From NCBI GenBank assembly GCA_002403455.1, contig DHHV01000050.1, positions 3,038 to 41,080 on the forward strand: DNA of 38,043 nt, given 5' to 3'. Below the pieces are notes generated by a model. It ran no database searches. It had not been told where the DNA came from and worked only from the letters and a program-made list of their open reading frames with translations. Both the position numbers and the translations under genes were made by a program. The DNA is from Hyphomonadaceae bacterium UBA4763. GTDB lineage: Bacteria > Pseudomonadota > Alphaproteobacteria > Caulobacterales > Aquidulcibacteraceae. How positions within the stretch are numbered: the first letter of the stretch is position 1; each line of letters opens with the position of its first letter. Shown in pieces: positions 23,957 to 31,324 of this stretch.

Positions 23957-24527
23957 GGCGGTGCTGGCGGAGTTCGAAGGGGCGGGCGCCTTGCTGCGCG
24001 GGCATTTCATTCTGTCCTCGGGGCTGCGCTCGCCGGTGTTTTTGCAAAAAGCGTTGGTGTTTCAATATCCCGACCGCACCGAGCGCCTGTGCCGAATGTT
24101 GGCGGAGAAAATCAGCGCAGCGTTTGGGCGCGTTGACGTTGTGGTCTCCCCGGCCGTGGGCGGGATCATCCCGGGCTATGAGACGGCGCGGGCTTTGGGG
24201 GCGCGGGCGATCTTTGTCGAACGCGAGGAAGGGGCGTTTCGTTTACGGCGCGGCTTTGAGATCGGCCCAACCGATCGCGTGGTGATGGTCGAAGATATTG
24301 TGACAACCGGGCTTTCGTCGCGCGAATGTTTGGCGGCCTTGGGCGGTTTGTCAGGCGAGTTGGTGGGTGCGGCCTGCTTGATCGATCGATCGGGCGGGCG
24401 GGCGGATCTGCCCGTGCCGTTTATCTCGCTCGCGCAGGTTGATTTCCCGGCCTACGCGCCAGACCAGCTGCCGACGGAGCTGGCGGCGATCGCGCCGCAA
24501 AAACCCGGCTCCCGGCATTTGGCGTGA
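23940..24527 (+). CDS. pyrE: orotate phosphoribosyltransferase
   Basis: PyrE converts orotate and PRPP to orotidine monophosphate in pyrimidine synthesis. The 195-residue product contains the opening GHFILSSGLRSPVFLQK, VVVSPAVGGIIPGYETAR and the PRPP-binding loop VVMVEDIVTTGLSS (115-128). The start is GTG 23940 with GAGGAG 7 nt upstream, inside the last codons of rsh. It follows rpoZ-rsh directly, a gene order seen in other Alphaproteobacteria, and connects nucleotide supply with the stringent response at least by co-expression. Length is normal. Confidence 0.94.
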   Translation: MNGSTEAVLAEFEGAGALLRGHFILSSGLRSPVFLQKALVFQYPDRTERLCRMLAEKISAAFGRVDVVVSPAVGGIIPGYETARALGARAIFVEREEGAFRLRRGFEIGPTDRVVMVEDIVTTGLSSRECLAALGGLSGELVGAACLIDRSGGRADLPVPFISLAQVDFPAYAPDQLPTELAAIAPQKPGSRHLA

Positions 24528-24537
24528 GGCGCGCGCG

Positions 24538-24972
24538 ATGATCCTCGGGCTCGGCGTTGATCTCGTCGATATCCGCCGGGTCGAAAAGGTGCTGGCCCGG
24601 CATGGCGAGCGCTTTACGCGCCGGTGCTTTACCGAGATCGAGCGGGCGCGTTCGGACGGGCGGGCGGCGCGGGCGGCGTCCTACGCCAAACGATATGCGG
24701 CGAAGGAAGCGGCGGCCAAGGCGCTCGGCACCGGCATTGCGCAAGGGGTGAGCTGGCAGGAGATCGGGGTCGTCAATGCGCCGGGCGGGCGTCCAGATTT
24801 GGTGCTGACCGGGCGTGCGTTGGCGCGGCTTGCGTCAATGACGCCGGCCGGCTTTCAAGCGCGCGCCTTTCTGACGATCACCGACGAGCCGCCTTATGCG
24901 CAGGCGCAAGTGATTATCGAAGCCCATCCGATTGCCGATTTGGCCTGGGCCGATATTGGCGCATCGGCGTAG
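24538..24972 (+). CDS. acpS: holo-[acyl-carrier-protein] synthase
   Basis: AcpS transfers 4'-phosphopantetheine from CoA to the serine of acyl carrier protein, needed for fatty acid synthesis. The 144-residue protein begins MILGLGVDLVDIRRVEKVLA and has the metal-binding residues Asp8 and Glu57 (YAKRYAAKEAAAKALGTGI). FTRRCFTEIERARS is also typical. The ATG is 10 nt after the pyrE stop. In many relatives pdxJ precedes acpS and lepB-rnc-era follow; here neither is present, and the next gene converges from the minus strand 12 nt later. Confidence 0.94.
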   Translation: MILGLGVDLVDIRRVEKVLARHGERFTRRCFTEIERARSDGRAARAASYAKRYAAKEAAAKALGTGIAQGVSWQEIGVVNAPGGRPDLVLTGRALARLASMTPAGFQARAFLTITDEPPYAQAQVIIEAHPIADLAWADIGASA

Positions 24973-24984
24973 TTCGAAGATGAG

Positions 24985-26013
24985 TTAGGGTTGAAGGGAA
25001 AGCGCAAAGCGTCGCGTGCGGGCTGGCGCCGATCCTGGCGTCGGCTCTTCCAATAAGAGCTCGACCAGTGGCTCGGTCGGCGTCACATTGTAGAGCCGCG
25101 CCAAAGCGCGCAGGCGCTGCATCGCCAATGATTGATCGGTGACGTCGTCAAAATCCGCGCGCATGACGAGCCCTGCCGGCGTCGTGAGGCCAAGAATGCC
25201 GGTTTCCGAATCGGCGATCGGCGCGCTGACCGGCAAAGCGACGCGAAAGCGCACACGCTGATCGGCTTCCGGCTCAACCCATAGCCGCGCGAAAGGCCCG
25301 GTCCGGACAAGGCCAAGCCGCCCGGCGCGCTCAAGGAGGATCGATCGCGCCACCACGGTTGCGCTGTGAATTTGGCTCGGCCGGGCGAGCGCTTCGCGGT
25401 CGATATAGATCCAGGCCGCGCCTTGCTCTTCGATGAAAACTGGCGGGGGACCCGTGCTGGCGTCAACGGGAATAGCCTCGAGCAGCGCCTCGAAGGCGTT
25501 GAGACCTGCCGCCATGTCGCGGCGCAAGCGTTGCTGCGACAACAGGGCCGCCCAACCGCTCAAGGCGCCCGGCGGAAAAGCGGCCGCAATAGTCCAGTTT
25601 ATGCGACTTTGCCCTTCATTGAGCGCGGTGAGGGTGAAATCAAAGGTCAGCGCGCGGCCGTCTTCCAAGTCGACACGCCATTGCGAGCGCGAAGCGTCCG
25701 ACTGCACGATCGTGAAGCTGCCGCGGCCCATCGAATCGCTGGCGTAGGTATAGACCGAGCCGAGACCGCGCCCGGGAAGCGGCGTCTCTCCGCTGGTGGC
25801 CTGCGTCGCCATGGCAGGGTCTTGCGCGCGCCAGGGCGACCAGGCGTCGAAGCGCGTCAGGTCCTCCAGCACGATCCGGGCGATCGACGTCGGACGCGGC
25901 AAATCCTGCTCGCTGCTGACGCTGATCCGGCGCGGCAGCGCAAAGCCGATCAGGGCGGTTGCAACGCACAGCGCCAAAATGCCGATCAGCAATTGGCTCA
26001 AAAAACGCGTCAA
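24985..26013 (-). CDS. membrane-anchored SRPBCC-fold protein with C-terminal GyrI-like domain
   Basis: 342 residues from TTG 26013, with AGGGGTGAG immediately upstream. An N-terminal helix (LLIGILALCVATALIGFAL) anchors the protein. Residues about 30-190 look like the START/SRPBCC family, with FDAWSPWRAQDPAM, GLGSVYTYASDSMGRGSFTI and RINWTIAAAFP. The C-terminal part, from PPPVFIEEQGAAWIYIDREA on, resembles the GyrI-like (AraC effector-binding) fold. Both folds bind small hydrophobic ligands, but no catalytic residues can be named. The frame is open upstream through an extra 35 codons overlapping the thiolase stop, which I reject for lack of a ribosome site. It lies 56 nt downstream of the thiolase gene on the same strand. 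Function unknown. Confidence 0.8.
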   Translation of the reverse strand: MTRFLSQLLIGILALCVATALIGFALPRRISVSSEQDLPRPTSIARIVLEDLTRFDAWSPWRAQDPAMATQATSGETPLPGRGLGSVYTYASDSMGRGSFTIVQSDASRSQWRVDLEDGRALTFDFTLTALNEGQSRINWTIAAAFPPGALSGWAALLSQQRLRRDMAAGLNAFEALLEAIPVDASTGPPPVFIEEQGAAWIYIDREALARPSQIHSATVVARSILLERAGRLGLVRTGPFARLWVEPEADQRVRFRVALPVSAPIADSETGILGLTTPAGLVMRADFDDVTDQSLAMQRLRALARLYNVTPTEPLVELLLEEPTPGSAPARTRRFALSLQP

Positions 26014-26069
26014 CTCACCCCTCGCCGTTTTGGTATGCTTCGCGCCCGAAAAATGGGCGAGAATGCCAA

Positions 26070-27275
26070 TCAATAAATCTCGAACAGGCCGGCCGCGCCC
26101 ATGCCGCCACCGATGCACATGCTGACAATGCCGCGTTTGGCGCCGCGCCGGCGTCCTTCCAGCAGCAAATGCCCCGACAGCCGCGCGCCGGTCATGCCAT
26201 AGGGATGGCCAATCGCGATCGAGCCGCCATTGACGTTATAGACCTCGGGCGAAATGCCAAGCGCATCGCGGCAATAGAGGCATTGCGAGGCGAAAGCTTC
26301 GTTCAGCTCCCACAAATCGATGTCATCGACGCTCAAGCCATGGCGCTCGAGCAGACGCGGCACGGCTTTGACCGGTCCGATGCCCATTTCATCGGGGCCA
26401 ACGCCCGCGGTGGCGAACCCGACCATGCGCCCGAGCGGCGCTAGGCCGCGCCGTTCCGCTTCACGGGCATTCATGACCACCAAAGCAGCGGCGCCATCGC
26501 AAAACTGCGAGGCGTTGCCCGCCGTGACATATTTGCCCTCAGTCACTTTCATGCCGCCGCGGAAGACCGGTTGCAGCGACTGCAATCCCTCCAGCGTCGT
26601 ACTGGGGCGGTTGGCGTCGTCGCGATCGACCAAGAAATCGACCATGCGCTCTTCGCCAGTCGCCTTATCGACTTGTTTCATTTTGGTCTGCATGGGGACG
26701 ATTTCGTCGGCGAACAGGCCGGCTTGCTGGGCGGCGGCCATGCGCTGTTGCGAGCGCAAGGAATAGTCGTCCTGGGCTTCGCGCGAGACGCCGTAACGCT
26801 CGGCGACGATCTCGGCGGTTTCGATCATCGACATCCAGAGGTCCGGCTGGACGCGCATCAAATGGTCTTCGGTGAACATGTGGGTGTTCATATGCCCGCC
26901 CAATTGCACAAGCGAGATCGATTCAACCCCGGCGCCGATGGCGACCGGCGCGCCCTCGACGCGGACAGCGTGATTGGCCATGGCGAGCGCTTGCAAACCG
27001 GACGCGCAAAAGCGGTTGACGGTCGTGCCGGCGGTGTCGGTCGGGCAACCCGCCCACACGGCCGCTTGACGGGCGACATTATGGCCGGTCGCGCCTTCGG
27101 GCATGGCGCAGCCCATGAAAACGTCTTCCACCGCTTCCGGCTCGACGTGGCCGCGCGTCAAGGCATGTTTGATCGCATGACCGGCCATCGCCGCGCCATG
27201 GGTCATGTTGAAGCCGCCGCGGCCGCTTTTGGTAAGCGCGGTGCGCGCAGTGGAGACGATGACGGCGTCATGCAT
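26070..27275 (-). CDS. acetyl-CoA acetyltransferase / thiolase
   Basis: Thiolase of 401 residues that condenses or cleaves acyl-CoA units. The catalytic set is complete: nucleophile Cys90 (NRFCASGLQA), His357 in GGSIAIGHPYGMTGAR, and Cys387 in MCIGGGMGAA; NEAFA is also present. The start ATG 27275 is preceded by AAGGAGGAA, one of the best ribosome sites in the window. The sequence has the VEDVFMGCAMPEGATGHNVAR style of FadA/AtoB-like thiolases. Sequence alone does not separate a biosynthetic enzyme (polyhydroxybutyrate or acetoacetyl-CoA) from a fatty-acid oxidation thiolase. Neighbours do not include other beta-oxidation genes. Confidence 0.94.
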   Translation of the reverse strand: MHDAVIVSTARTALTKSGRGGFNMTHGAAMAGHAIKHALTRGHVEPEAVEDVFMGCAMPEGATGHNVARQAAVWAGCPTDTAGTTVNRFCASGLQALAMANHAVRVEGAPVAIGAGVESISLVQLGGHMNTHMFTEDHLMRVQPDLWMSMIETAEIVAERYGVSREAQDDYSLRSQQRMAAAQQAGLFADEIVPMQTKMKQVDKATGEERMVDFLVDRDDANRPSTTLEGLQSLQPVFRGGMKVTEGKYVTAGNASQFCDGAAALVVMNAREAERRGLAPLGRMVGFATAGVGPDEMGIGPVKAVPRLLERHGLSVDDIDLWELNEAFASQCLYCRDALGISPEVYNVNGGSIAIGHPYGMTGARLSGHLLLEGRRRGAKRGIVSMCIGGGMGAAGLFEIY

Positions 27276-27377
27276 AAGGCGTTCCTCCTTGGGTCGTCGT
27301 TGAGCACGATCGTGACCGGTGAAACTCGATTAGCGGCTTGGCGCGCGGCGCACAATGACAAGCCGGTGATTTAAGGG

Positions 27378-28283
27378 TCAGGGCTGATCGCCGAAGGCTT
27401 TCAGCGCTGCGGCGGCGACGATGTCGCCATGTTCTTGAACGAAGTGACCGGCCTCGGCGAGCTCCATGGGCGGCGGGCAGCCTTGAATCAGCGCCGCCAT
27501 TTTGCGCATGACGTCGGGGCCGAGCACCGGGTCCTTCATGCCGATCGCCATGAAGGTCGGGCCGCGCCAATCTTCGCGCCAAAAGCGCGCCGCTTCGCGT
27601 GAGACCGCGACGCCGTCCATCGCCGGGTTGATCATCACCATTTCGGGGAAACGTCGCACGCCGGCTTTGAACCGGATGTCGGGGAAGGGAGCGTCATAGG
27701 CCGCGATTTCGGCTGGCGTCAGCGTCGGCTCGGCCCGGCCCATCAACGCGCCGACCGGAAAATCCGGATTGGCGGCGACATAGGCTTTCCAAGCGAGAAA
27801 GCCCTCGCTCGGCGCAGCGCCCAGACCCAAAGCAGTGTTCATGATGAGGAGGCGCTGCAGCCTTGCGCGAAAACCCGCATCGACAGGCAAAGTCAAGCCG
27901 ATCAAACCGCCCCAATCCTGGACGACCAGCGTGATATTGGACAAATCGAGCTGCTCGACGAGGCGCAAGATCGTATTGCGGTGAAAGTCGAAATTGTAGT
28001 CCGCGTCAGCTTCGGGCTTATCAGAGCGACCAAAGCCAAAAAAATCGGGCGCGATTACCCGCGCGCCCGATGCGACGAACAGCGGAATCATTTTGCGGTA
28101 GAGATAGCACCAGCTTGGCTCGCCATGCAGACAAAGGAAGACACGTTTGGCGTCGCGCGGGCCTTCGTCCAGATAATGCAGGCGCAAGCCGGGATAGCCG
28201 GGCAAATCCTCCACATAATTCGGCAAGAAAGCGTAACCGGGAAGATCCGCAAAGCGCGAATCAGGCGTGCGGTGGGTGATCAT
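27378..28283 (-). CDS. haloalkane dehalogenase, DhlA-like (HLD-I)
   Basis: 301-residue alpha/beta hydrolase that hydrolyses carbon-halogen bonds. By comparison with Xanthobacter DhlA, the nucleophile is Asp123 in VVQDWGG, the halide-binding tryptophans are Trp124 and Trp165 (GFLAWK), the acid is Asp251 (GMKDPVLGPDVM) and the base His280 (AGHFVQEHG). HGEPSWCYLYRKMIP and RVIAPDFFGFGRSDKP match DhlA closely. Between nucleophile and second tryptophan it is about nine residues shorter than DhlA, so it lacks the cap-domain insertion of that enzyme. ATG 28283 has GGAGG 6 nt upstream. All catalytic residues are present, so dehalogenase activity is likely; the natural substrate is unknown, and clofentezine-like epoxide roles cannot be excluded. 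Confidence 0.9.
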   Translation of the reverse strand: MITHRTPDSRFADLPGYAFLPNYVEDLPGYPGLRLHYLDEGPRDAKRVFLCLHGEPSWCYLYRKMIPLFVASGARVIAPDFFGFGRSDKPEADADYNFDFHRNTILRLVEQLDLSNITLVVQDWGGLIGLTLPVDAGFRARLQRLLIMNTALGLGAAPSEGFLAWKAYVAANPDFPVGALMGRAEPTLTPAEIAAYDAPFPDIRFKAGVRRFPEMVMINPAMDGVAVSREAARFWREDWRGPTFMAIGMKDPVLGPDVMRKMAALIQGCPPPMELAEAGHFVQEHGDIVAAAALKAFGDQP

Positions 28284-28364
28284 GGGCGGCCTCCGTCTCA
28301 ACTTTGGGCGAGCCATGCGCCGTGACGGAAGCCTTGCCCAATCACATGGGCGCTATGTCAGCGA

Positions 28365-28673
28365 TTAACCGCGAACGGCGGTGTTGCACTGGGTGATTTC
28401 TTCGGCGCTCAATTGCGCTTCGCGCGTGCCGAAGCTTTTCAGCGCGCCGGCCTTTTCCGCGAGCTCTTTGCAGGCGCGCATCGAGGGGCGGGTGCGCTTA
28501 AGCGCGGCTTTGCAGGTCGTCTCGGCGCATTGCCACACGGCGCCGTCAGCGATCACGCGGGTTTTCGACGCGAAAACGGCGGCAAATTCGGCGGTGAAGG
28601 GGGTCTCGGCCAAGGCTGCTTGCGGCGCGGCGACGATCGCAAAAGCGGCAAAGGCGAAAGCAAAACGGTTCAT
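28365..28673 (-). CDS. small secreted cysteine-containing protein
   Basis: 102 residues with a classical signal peptide (FAFAFAAFAIVAAPQAALA, cleavage about residue 22). The mature 80-residue part has four cysteines (VWQCAETTCKAAL, RACKEL, TQCNTAV), suggesting two disulfides. It resembles a small exported family known from Caulobacterales and Sphingomonadales genomes (I believe listed as CC_3452-like), without known function. ATG 28673 with GGAG 6 nt upstream is preferred over ATG 28685. A good promoter lies about 60 nt upstream, and the downstream gap of 80 nt to the dehalogenase on the same strand has no obvious terminator. Confidence 0.75.
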   Translation of the reverse strand: MNRFAFAFAAFAIVAAPQAALAETPFTAEFAAVFASKTRVIADGAVWQCAETTCKAALKRTRPSMRACKELAEKAGALKSFGTREAQLSAEEITQCNTAVRG

Positions 28674-28733
28674 GACGGGCTCCATCGTGACGAGGATCGG
28701 CGAGCGCTGCTGTTGTTTTTGCGCCCGAGCTGA

Positions 28734-28762
28734 GAAATAGCGCGAAACAATTCGAACGACAA
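28734..28762 (-). promoter_or_regulatory. promoter of the small secreted protein gene
   Basis: On the minus strand, TTGTCG (28762-28757) and TATTTC (28739-28734) are separated by exactly 17 nt, a reasonable sigma-70 promoter. Transcription would start near 28727, leaving a leader of about 54 nt before ATG 28673. Confidence 0.45.
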
Positions 28763-28820
28763 GAAAAAAGTGAACACCGTTTATGAAGTAGGGGGCGTTT
28801 CTCCGCTCACGGAATAAATT

Positions 28821-28844
28821 ACAAAATCGCCGGCCGAACCGGCG
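28821..28844 (-). terminator. probable rho-independent terminator after fliN
   Basis: Read on the minus strand: stem CGCCGG, loop TTCGG, stem CCGGCG, then ATTTTGT. The 6-bp GC stem with a tetraloop-like centre and a short T-rich tail lies 54 nt downstream of the fliN stop. The tail is modest, so confidence is moderate. Confidence 0.5.
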
Positions 28845-28897
28845 TTAACGATGGGCAGAATCGGTTGCGGGGCGGGAATTAGGTCAGCGCGCAAAGC

Positions 28898-29149
28898 TCA
28901 GACGGCATTGAATTCGTGGACGTCCGCCGCGCTCAAGACAGTGACGCCGATGCGATCACCCATCAAGGTAATCTCGCCGCGCGCAATCGGGTAGTTATTG
29001 GCGAGGATCCAGACGGGATCGTTTTCGCGGGCGTCGAGCGGGATCACTGCGCCCCGGCCCATGCGCAGCAATTGGTGCATCGGCAGCAACGAGCGCCCCA
29101 AGATCACCGAGATCTCGACCTTTACTGCTTCGATTTGCGCCGTACTCAT
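28898..29149 (-). CDS. fliN: FliN/SpoA-domain flagellar motor switch protein, short
   Basis: 83-residue protein consisting of little more than one SpoA/FliN domain: VKVEISVILGRSLLPMHQLL, RMGRGAVIPLDARENDPVWI and NNYPIARGEITLMGDRIGVTV. FliN forms part of the C-ring that receives CheY-P and sets rotation. Most alphaproteobacterial FliN proteins are longer, with an N-terminal tail needed for assembly, so this is a minimal version. No other flagellar gene is in the window. It is divergent from lipB, whose start is only 37 nt away, so the promoters must overlap. A GGGAG site is 10 nt upstream of the ATG. A type III secretion role is the alternative. Confidence 0.87.
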   Translation of the reverse strand: MSTAQIEAVKVEISVILGRSLLPMHQLLRMGRGAVIPLDARENDPVWILANNYPIARGEITLMGDRIGVTVLSAADVHEFNAV

Positions 29150-29186
29150 CGTTGAAACGCTCCCGTTCGGATGTAATTGCGCTGGG

Positions 29187-29891
29187 ATGGTTAAAGAAGC
29201 GACAATCGGCCCGGATATCGATCTGCAATGGTGGGAGGGACTGGCCCCCTACACGCCGATTCTGGAAGCGATGGAGGCGCGCGCCGCTGCGATCCGCGTT
29301 GGAGCGGCGCGCGAGGCGATTTGGTTCTTGGAACACCCGCCATTGTTTACAGCCGGGACATCGTCGGCGCCCGCGGATTTGTTCAATCCATTCGGCTTTC
29401 CGGTATTTGAGGCGGGGCGCGGCGGGCAATATACCTATCACGGCCCTGGCCAGCGGGTTTGTTACGTCATGCTCGATTTGCAAAAGCGCGGCCGCGATTT
29501 GCGCAATTTTGTCTGCCAAATGGAGAACGTTGTCATCACCGCTTTGGCGGAATTGGGCGTCGCCGCCGATCGTCTCAAACCGCATGTCGGGGTGTGGGTG
29601 GCGCGCCCCGGGAGCGGCGGGGCCGGCAAGGACAAGATTGCGGCGATCGGCGTGCGGGTGCGGCGCTGGGTCAGCCTGCATGGATTTGCGCTAAATGTTG
29701 ACCCGGATTTGGCGCATTTCAGCGGGATCGTGCCCTGCGGCATCCGCGAGCCGGGCCTTGGCGTTACCAGTCTGCGTGCCTTGAGGGTTGAGGCGGACAT
29801 GGCGACCGTCGATCAACGCCTTGTCCAGGCGATGACCAGTCTTTGGGGCGCAAACGCCGAGGCCAACCGATGCGCGGCGGGCGGCAGTTAA
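29187..29891 (+). CDS. lipB: lipoyl(octanoyl) transferase
   Basis: LipB moves octanoate from acyl carrier protein onto lipoyl domains, the first step of endogenous lipoate synthesis. The 234-residue protein has the family markers HPPLFTAGTS, RGGQYTYHGPGQRVCYVMLD (77-96), the catalytic lysine Lys150 in KIAAIGVRV and the acyl-accepting cysteine Cys184 in VPCGIREPG. Length and residues are normal. ATG 29187 was chosen because the family N-terminus begins just before LQWWEGL; the ribosome site is weak. It lies next to fliN in divergent orientation, with no functional link evident. Confidence 0.95.
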   Translation: MVKEATIGPDIDLQWWEGLAPYTPILEAMEARAAAIRVGAAREAIWFLEHPPLFTAGTSSAPADLFNPFGFPVFEAGRGGQYTYHGPGQRVCYVMLDLQKRGRDLRNFVCQMENVVITALAELGVAADRLKPHVGVWVARPGSGGAGKDKIAAIGVRVRRWVSLHGFALNVDPDLAHFSGIVPCGIREPGLGVTSLRALRVEADMATVDQRLVQAMTSLWGANAEANRCAAGGS

Positions 29892-30040
29892 CGATCTCGT
29901 TAGAAATTGAACAGTTCGCGTAACATTCCTTTGTTTTGAACCGGACGGTCAACAACCCATCTAGGGATCATCGGCGCCGCAATCGGGCGGGCCGACCGGC
30001 GCTCACTGAAGCGCTGCATTTTTGTTGATGGAGTTTACCC

Positions 30041-30589
30041 ATGTCGCGCATTCCCCAATTGGACCCGACCACGACCGTTGGCCCGGCCAAAGACATCTTC
30101 ACCGCCATTCAAGGCAAAATCGGCATGGTGCCAAACCTCTATCGCGCGACCGGCAATTCGCCCGTCGTGTTGAACGCGCTGCTCAACCTGGGCGACAATC
30201 TCGGCAAGGGCTTGTTGAACGGCAAAGAGCGTGAAGCGATCGCTTTGGCGGTCGCCGGCGTCAACGGCTGTAATTACTGCGCCTCGGCTCACACGGCGAT
30301 CGTCGGCGGCATGGGCGTCAGCAAGGAAGAGGCCGGCAAGCAATTGCTCGGTCAAGCGAGCGATCCGCGCACGCAAGCTTTGATCGCGCTGGCGGTAAAA
30401 ATCGTCAACACCAAGGGCTTTGTGGCTGACGCCGACCTCCTCGCCGCGCGCGAAGCGGGTCTTGTTGATGGTGAAATCGTTGAAGTCGTGGCCAATGTCG
30501 CTGCGAACATCTTCACCAATTACCTCAATCATGTGATCGACACCGACATCGACTTCCCGAAAGTCACGGTCGGCGGTCTGGCGCGCTAA
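30041..30589 (+). CDS. AhpD-like/carboxymuconolactone decarboxylase family protein
   Basis: 182-residue all-helical protein of the alkylhydroperoxidase AhpD superfamily. The redox site is CNYCASAH: Cys77, Cys80 and His84, preceded by KEREAIALAVAGVNG, the usual proton-relay glutamate helix. Members reduce peroxides or act as hydrolase-like decarboxylases; the CxxCxxxH pattern supports a peroxidase-type role here. GGAG lies 7 nt before the ATG. A possible TTGAAC/ATCTAG promoter at 29936-29964 is weak. A strong terminator follows 30 nt after the stop. A second member of the family is encoded just downstream, with its catalytic residues at identical positions. Confidence 0.9.
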   Translation: MSRIPQLDPTTTVGPAKDIFTAIQGKIGMVPNLYRATGNSPVVLNALLNLGDNLGKGLLNGKEREAIALAVAGVNGCNYCASAHTAIVGGMGVSKEEAGKQLLGQASDPRTQALIALAVKIVNTKGFVADADLLAAREAGLVDGEIVEVVANVAANIFTNYLNHVIDTDIDFPKVTVGGLAR

Positions 30590-30618
30590 GGCGCGTTGGC
30601 CGAACAACGGAAATAAGG

Positions 30619-30649
30619 AACGGGGCGAGGCTTTCTCGCCCCGTTTTTT
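30619..30649 (+). terminator. strong rho-independent terminator
   Basis: Perfect 11-bp stem (30619-30629 pairing with 30635-30645; GGGGCGAG against CTCGCCCC) around a 5-nt loop, followed by a run of T to 30649. It ends the transcript of the first AhpD-like gene. Confidence 0.9.
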
Positions 30650-30758
30650 GTGGTCGCTTACCTGAAATTTACCGCTTGGCCCGAATATCTTGTTGTTTTT
30701 GCGCGAGAGGGCAGACCCGAACCGGTCGAGTTTGCCTGGCGCGTCTGGCTGCACCTCC

Positions 30759-31322
30759 ATGACGAGATTTCCGATCGATCCAACACGGCGTCACGATCCC
30801 GAAAGCGCCGCAGCGCTGCGCGAGGTCGAGGATTTGATGGGGCGCGTCCCTAATTTCTTCAAAACGCTGGCGAAAGCGCCGGCGGCGTTGCGCGCATCGG
30901 TTGCCTATTATTCTTCCTTGGCTGATGGCGTGTTGAACGAAAAAGAACGCGAGGCGATCGCCATCGCGGTTTCTGCGGTGAATGCCTGCAAGTATTGCGT
31001 CTCGGCGCACGCTTCGCGCGCGATGGATTTTGGCGCGACGCCGGAAGACATTGCCGATTTTGCCGAAGGGCGCGCGGCCGATCCGCGCATGGGCGGCATT
31101 TTAATGTTCGCGCGCGCCGTTGCCTTGACCAATGGCAAAGTTGGCGAGGGCGATTTCTGGGCGGCCAATGCGGTTGGTCTGTCCGAAAACGAGTTGATCG
31201 AGATCATCGGCTGGGTCGGGTTCTTCACCTTCGCCAATATGTTCGCCGACGCGCTCGATATCGACGTCGACTATCCGGCTTTCCACAAGGCGCTGATCGG
31301 CGCGGAGAGCTTCGAGCTTTAA
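30759..31322 (+). CDS. second AhpD-like/carboxymuconolactone decarboxylase family protein
   Basis: 187-residue paralogue of the preceding gene, with Cys77, Cys80 and His84 in CKYCVSAH at the same positions and EKEREAIAIAVSAVNA before them. MGRVPNFFKTLAKAPAALRA is the matching N-terminal part. The two differ enough to be old duplicates, and the C-termini end differently (IGAESFEL here). It is separated from its neighbour by a strong terminator, so it needs its own promoter, which I cannot identify. ATG 30759 has no ribosome site; TTG 30690 is an in-frame alternative without better support. The stop is 2 nt from the convergent murI stop. Confidence 0.88.
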   Translation: MTRFPIDPTRRHDPESAAALREVEDLMGRVPNFFKTLAKAPAALRASVAYYSSLADGVLNEKEREAIAIAVSAVNACKYCVSAHASRAMDFGATPEDIADFAEGRAADPRMGGILMFARAVALTNGKVGEGDFWAANAVGLSENELIEIIGWVGFFTFANMFADALDIDVDYPAFHKALIGAESFEL

Positions 31323-31324
31323 CT

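Noticed and set aside
26040..26065. Inverted repeat CGCCC/GGGCG between thiolase and SRPBCC genes considered as a terminator
   Set aside because: Only 5 bp of stem and no T-run on the relevant strand.
30035..30760. Minus-strand open frame of 241 codons opposite the first AhpD-like gene
   Set aside because: It runs through a strong plus-strand terminator and the antisense of a clear CxxC protein; no motifs.
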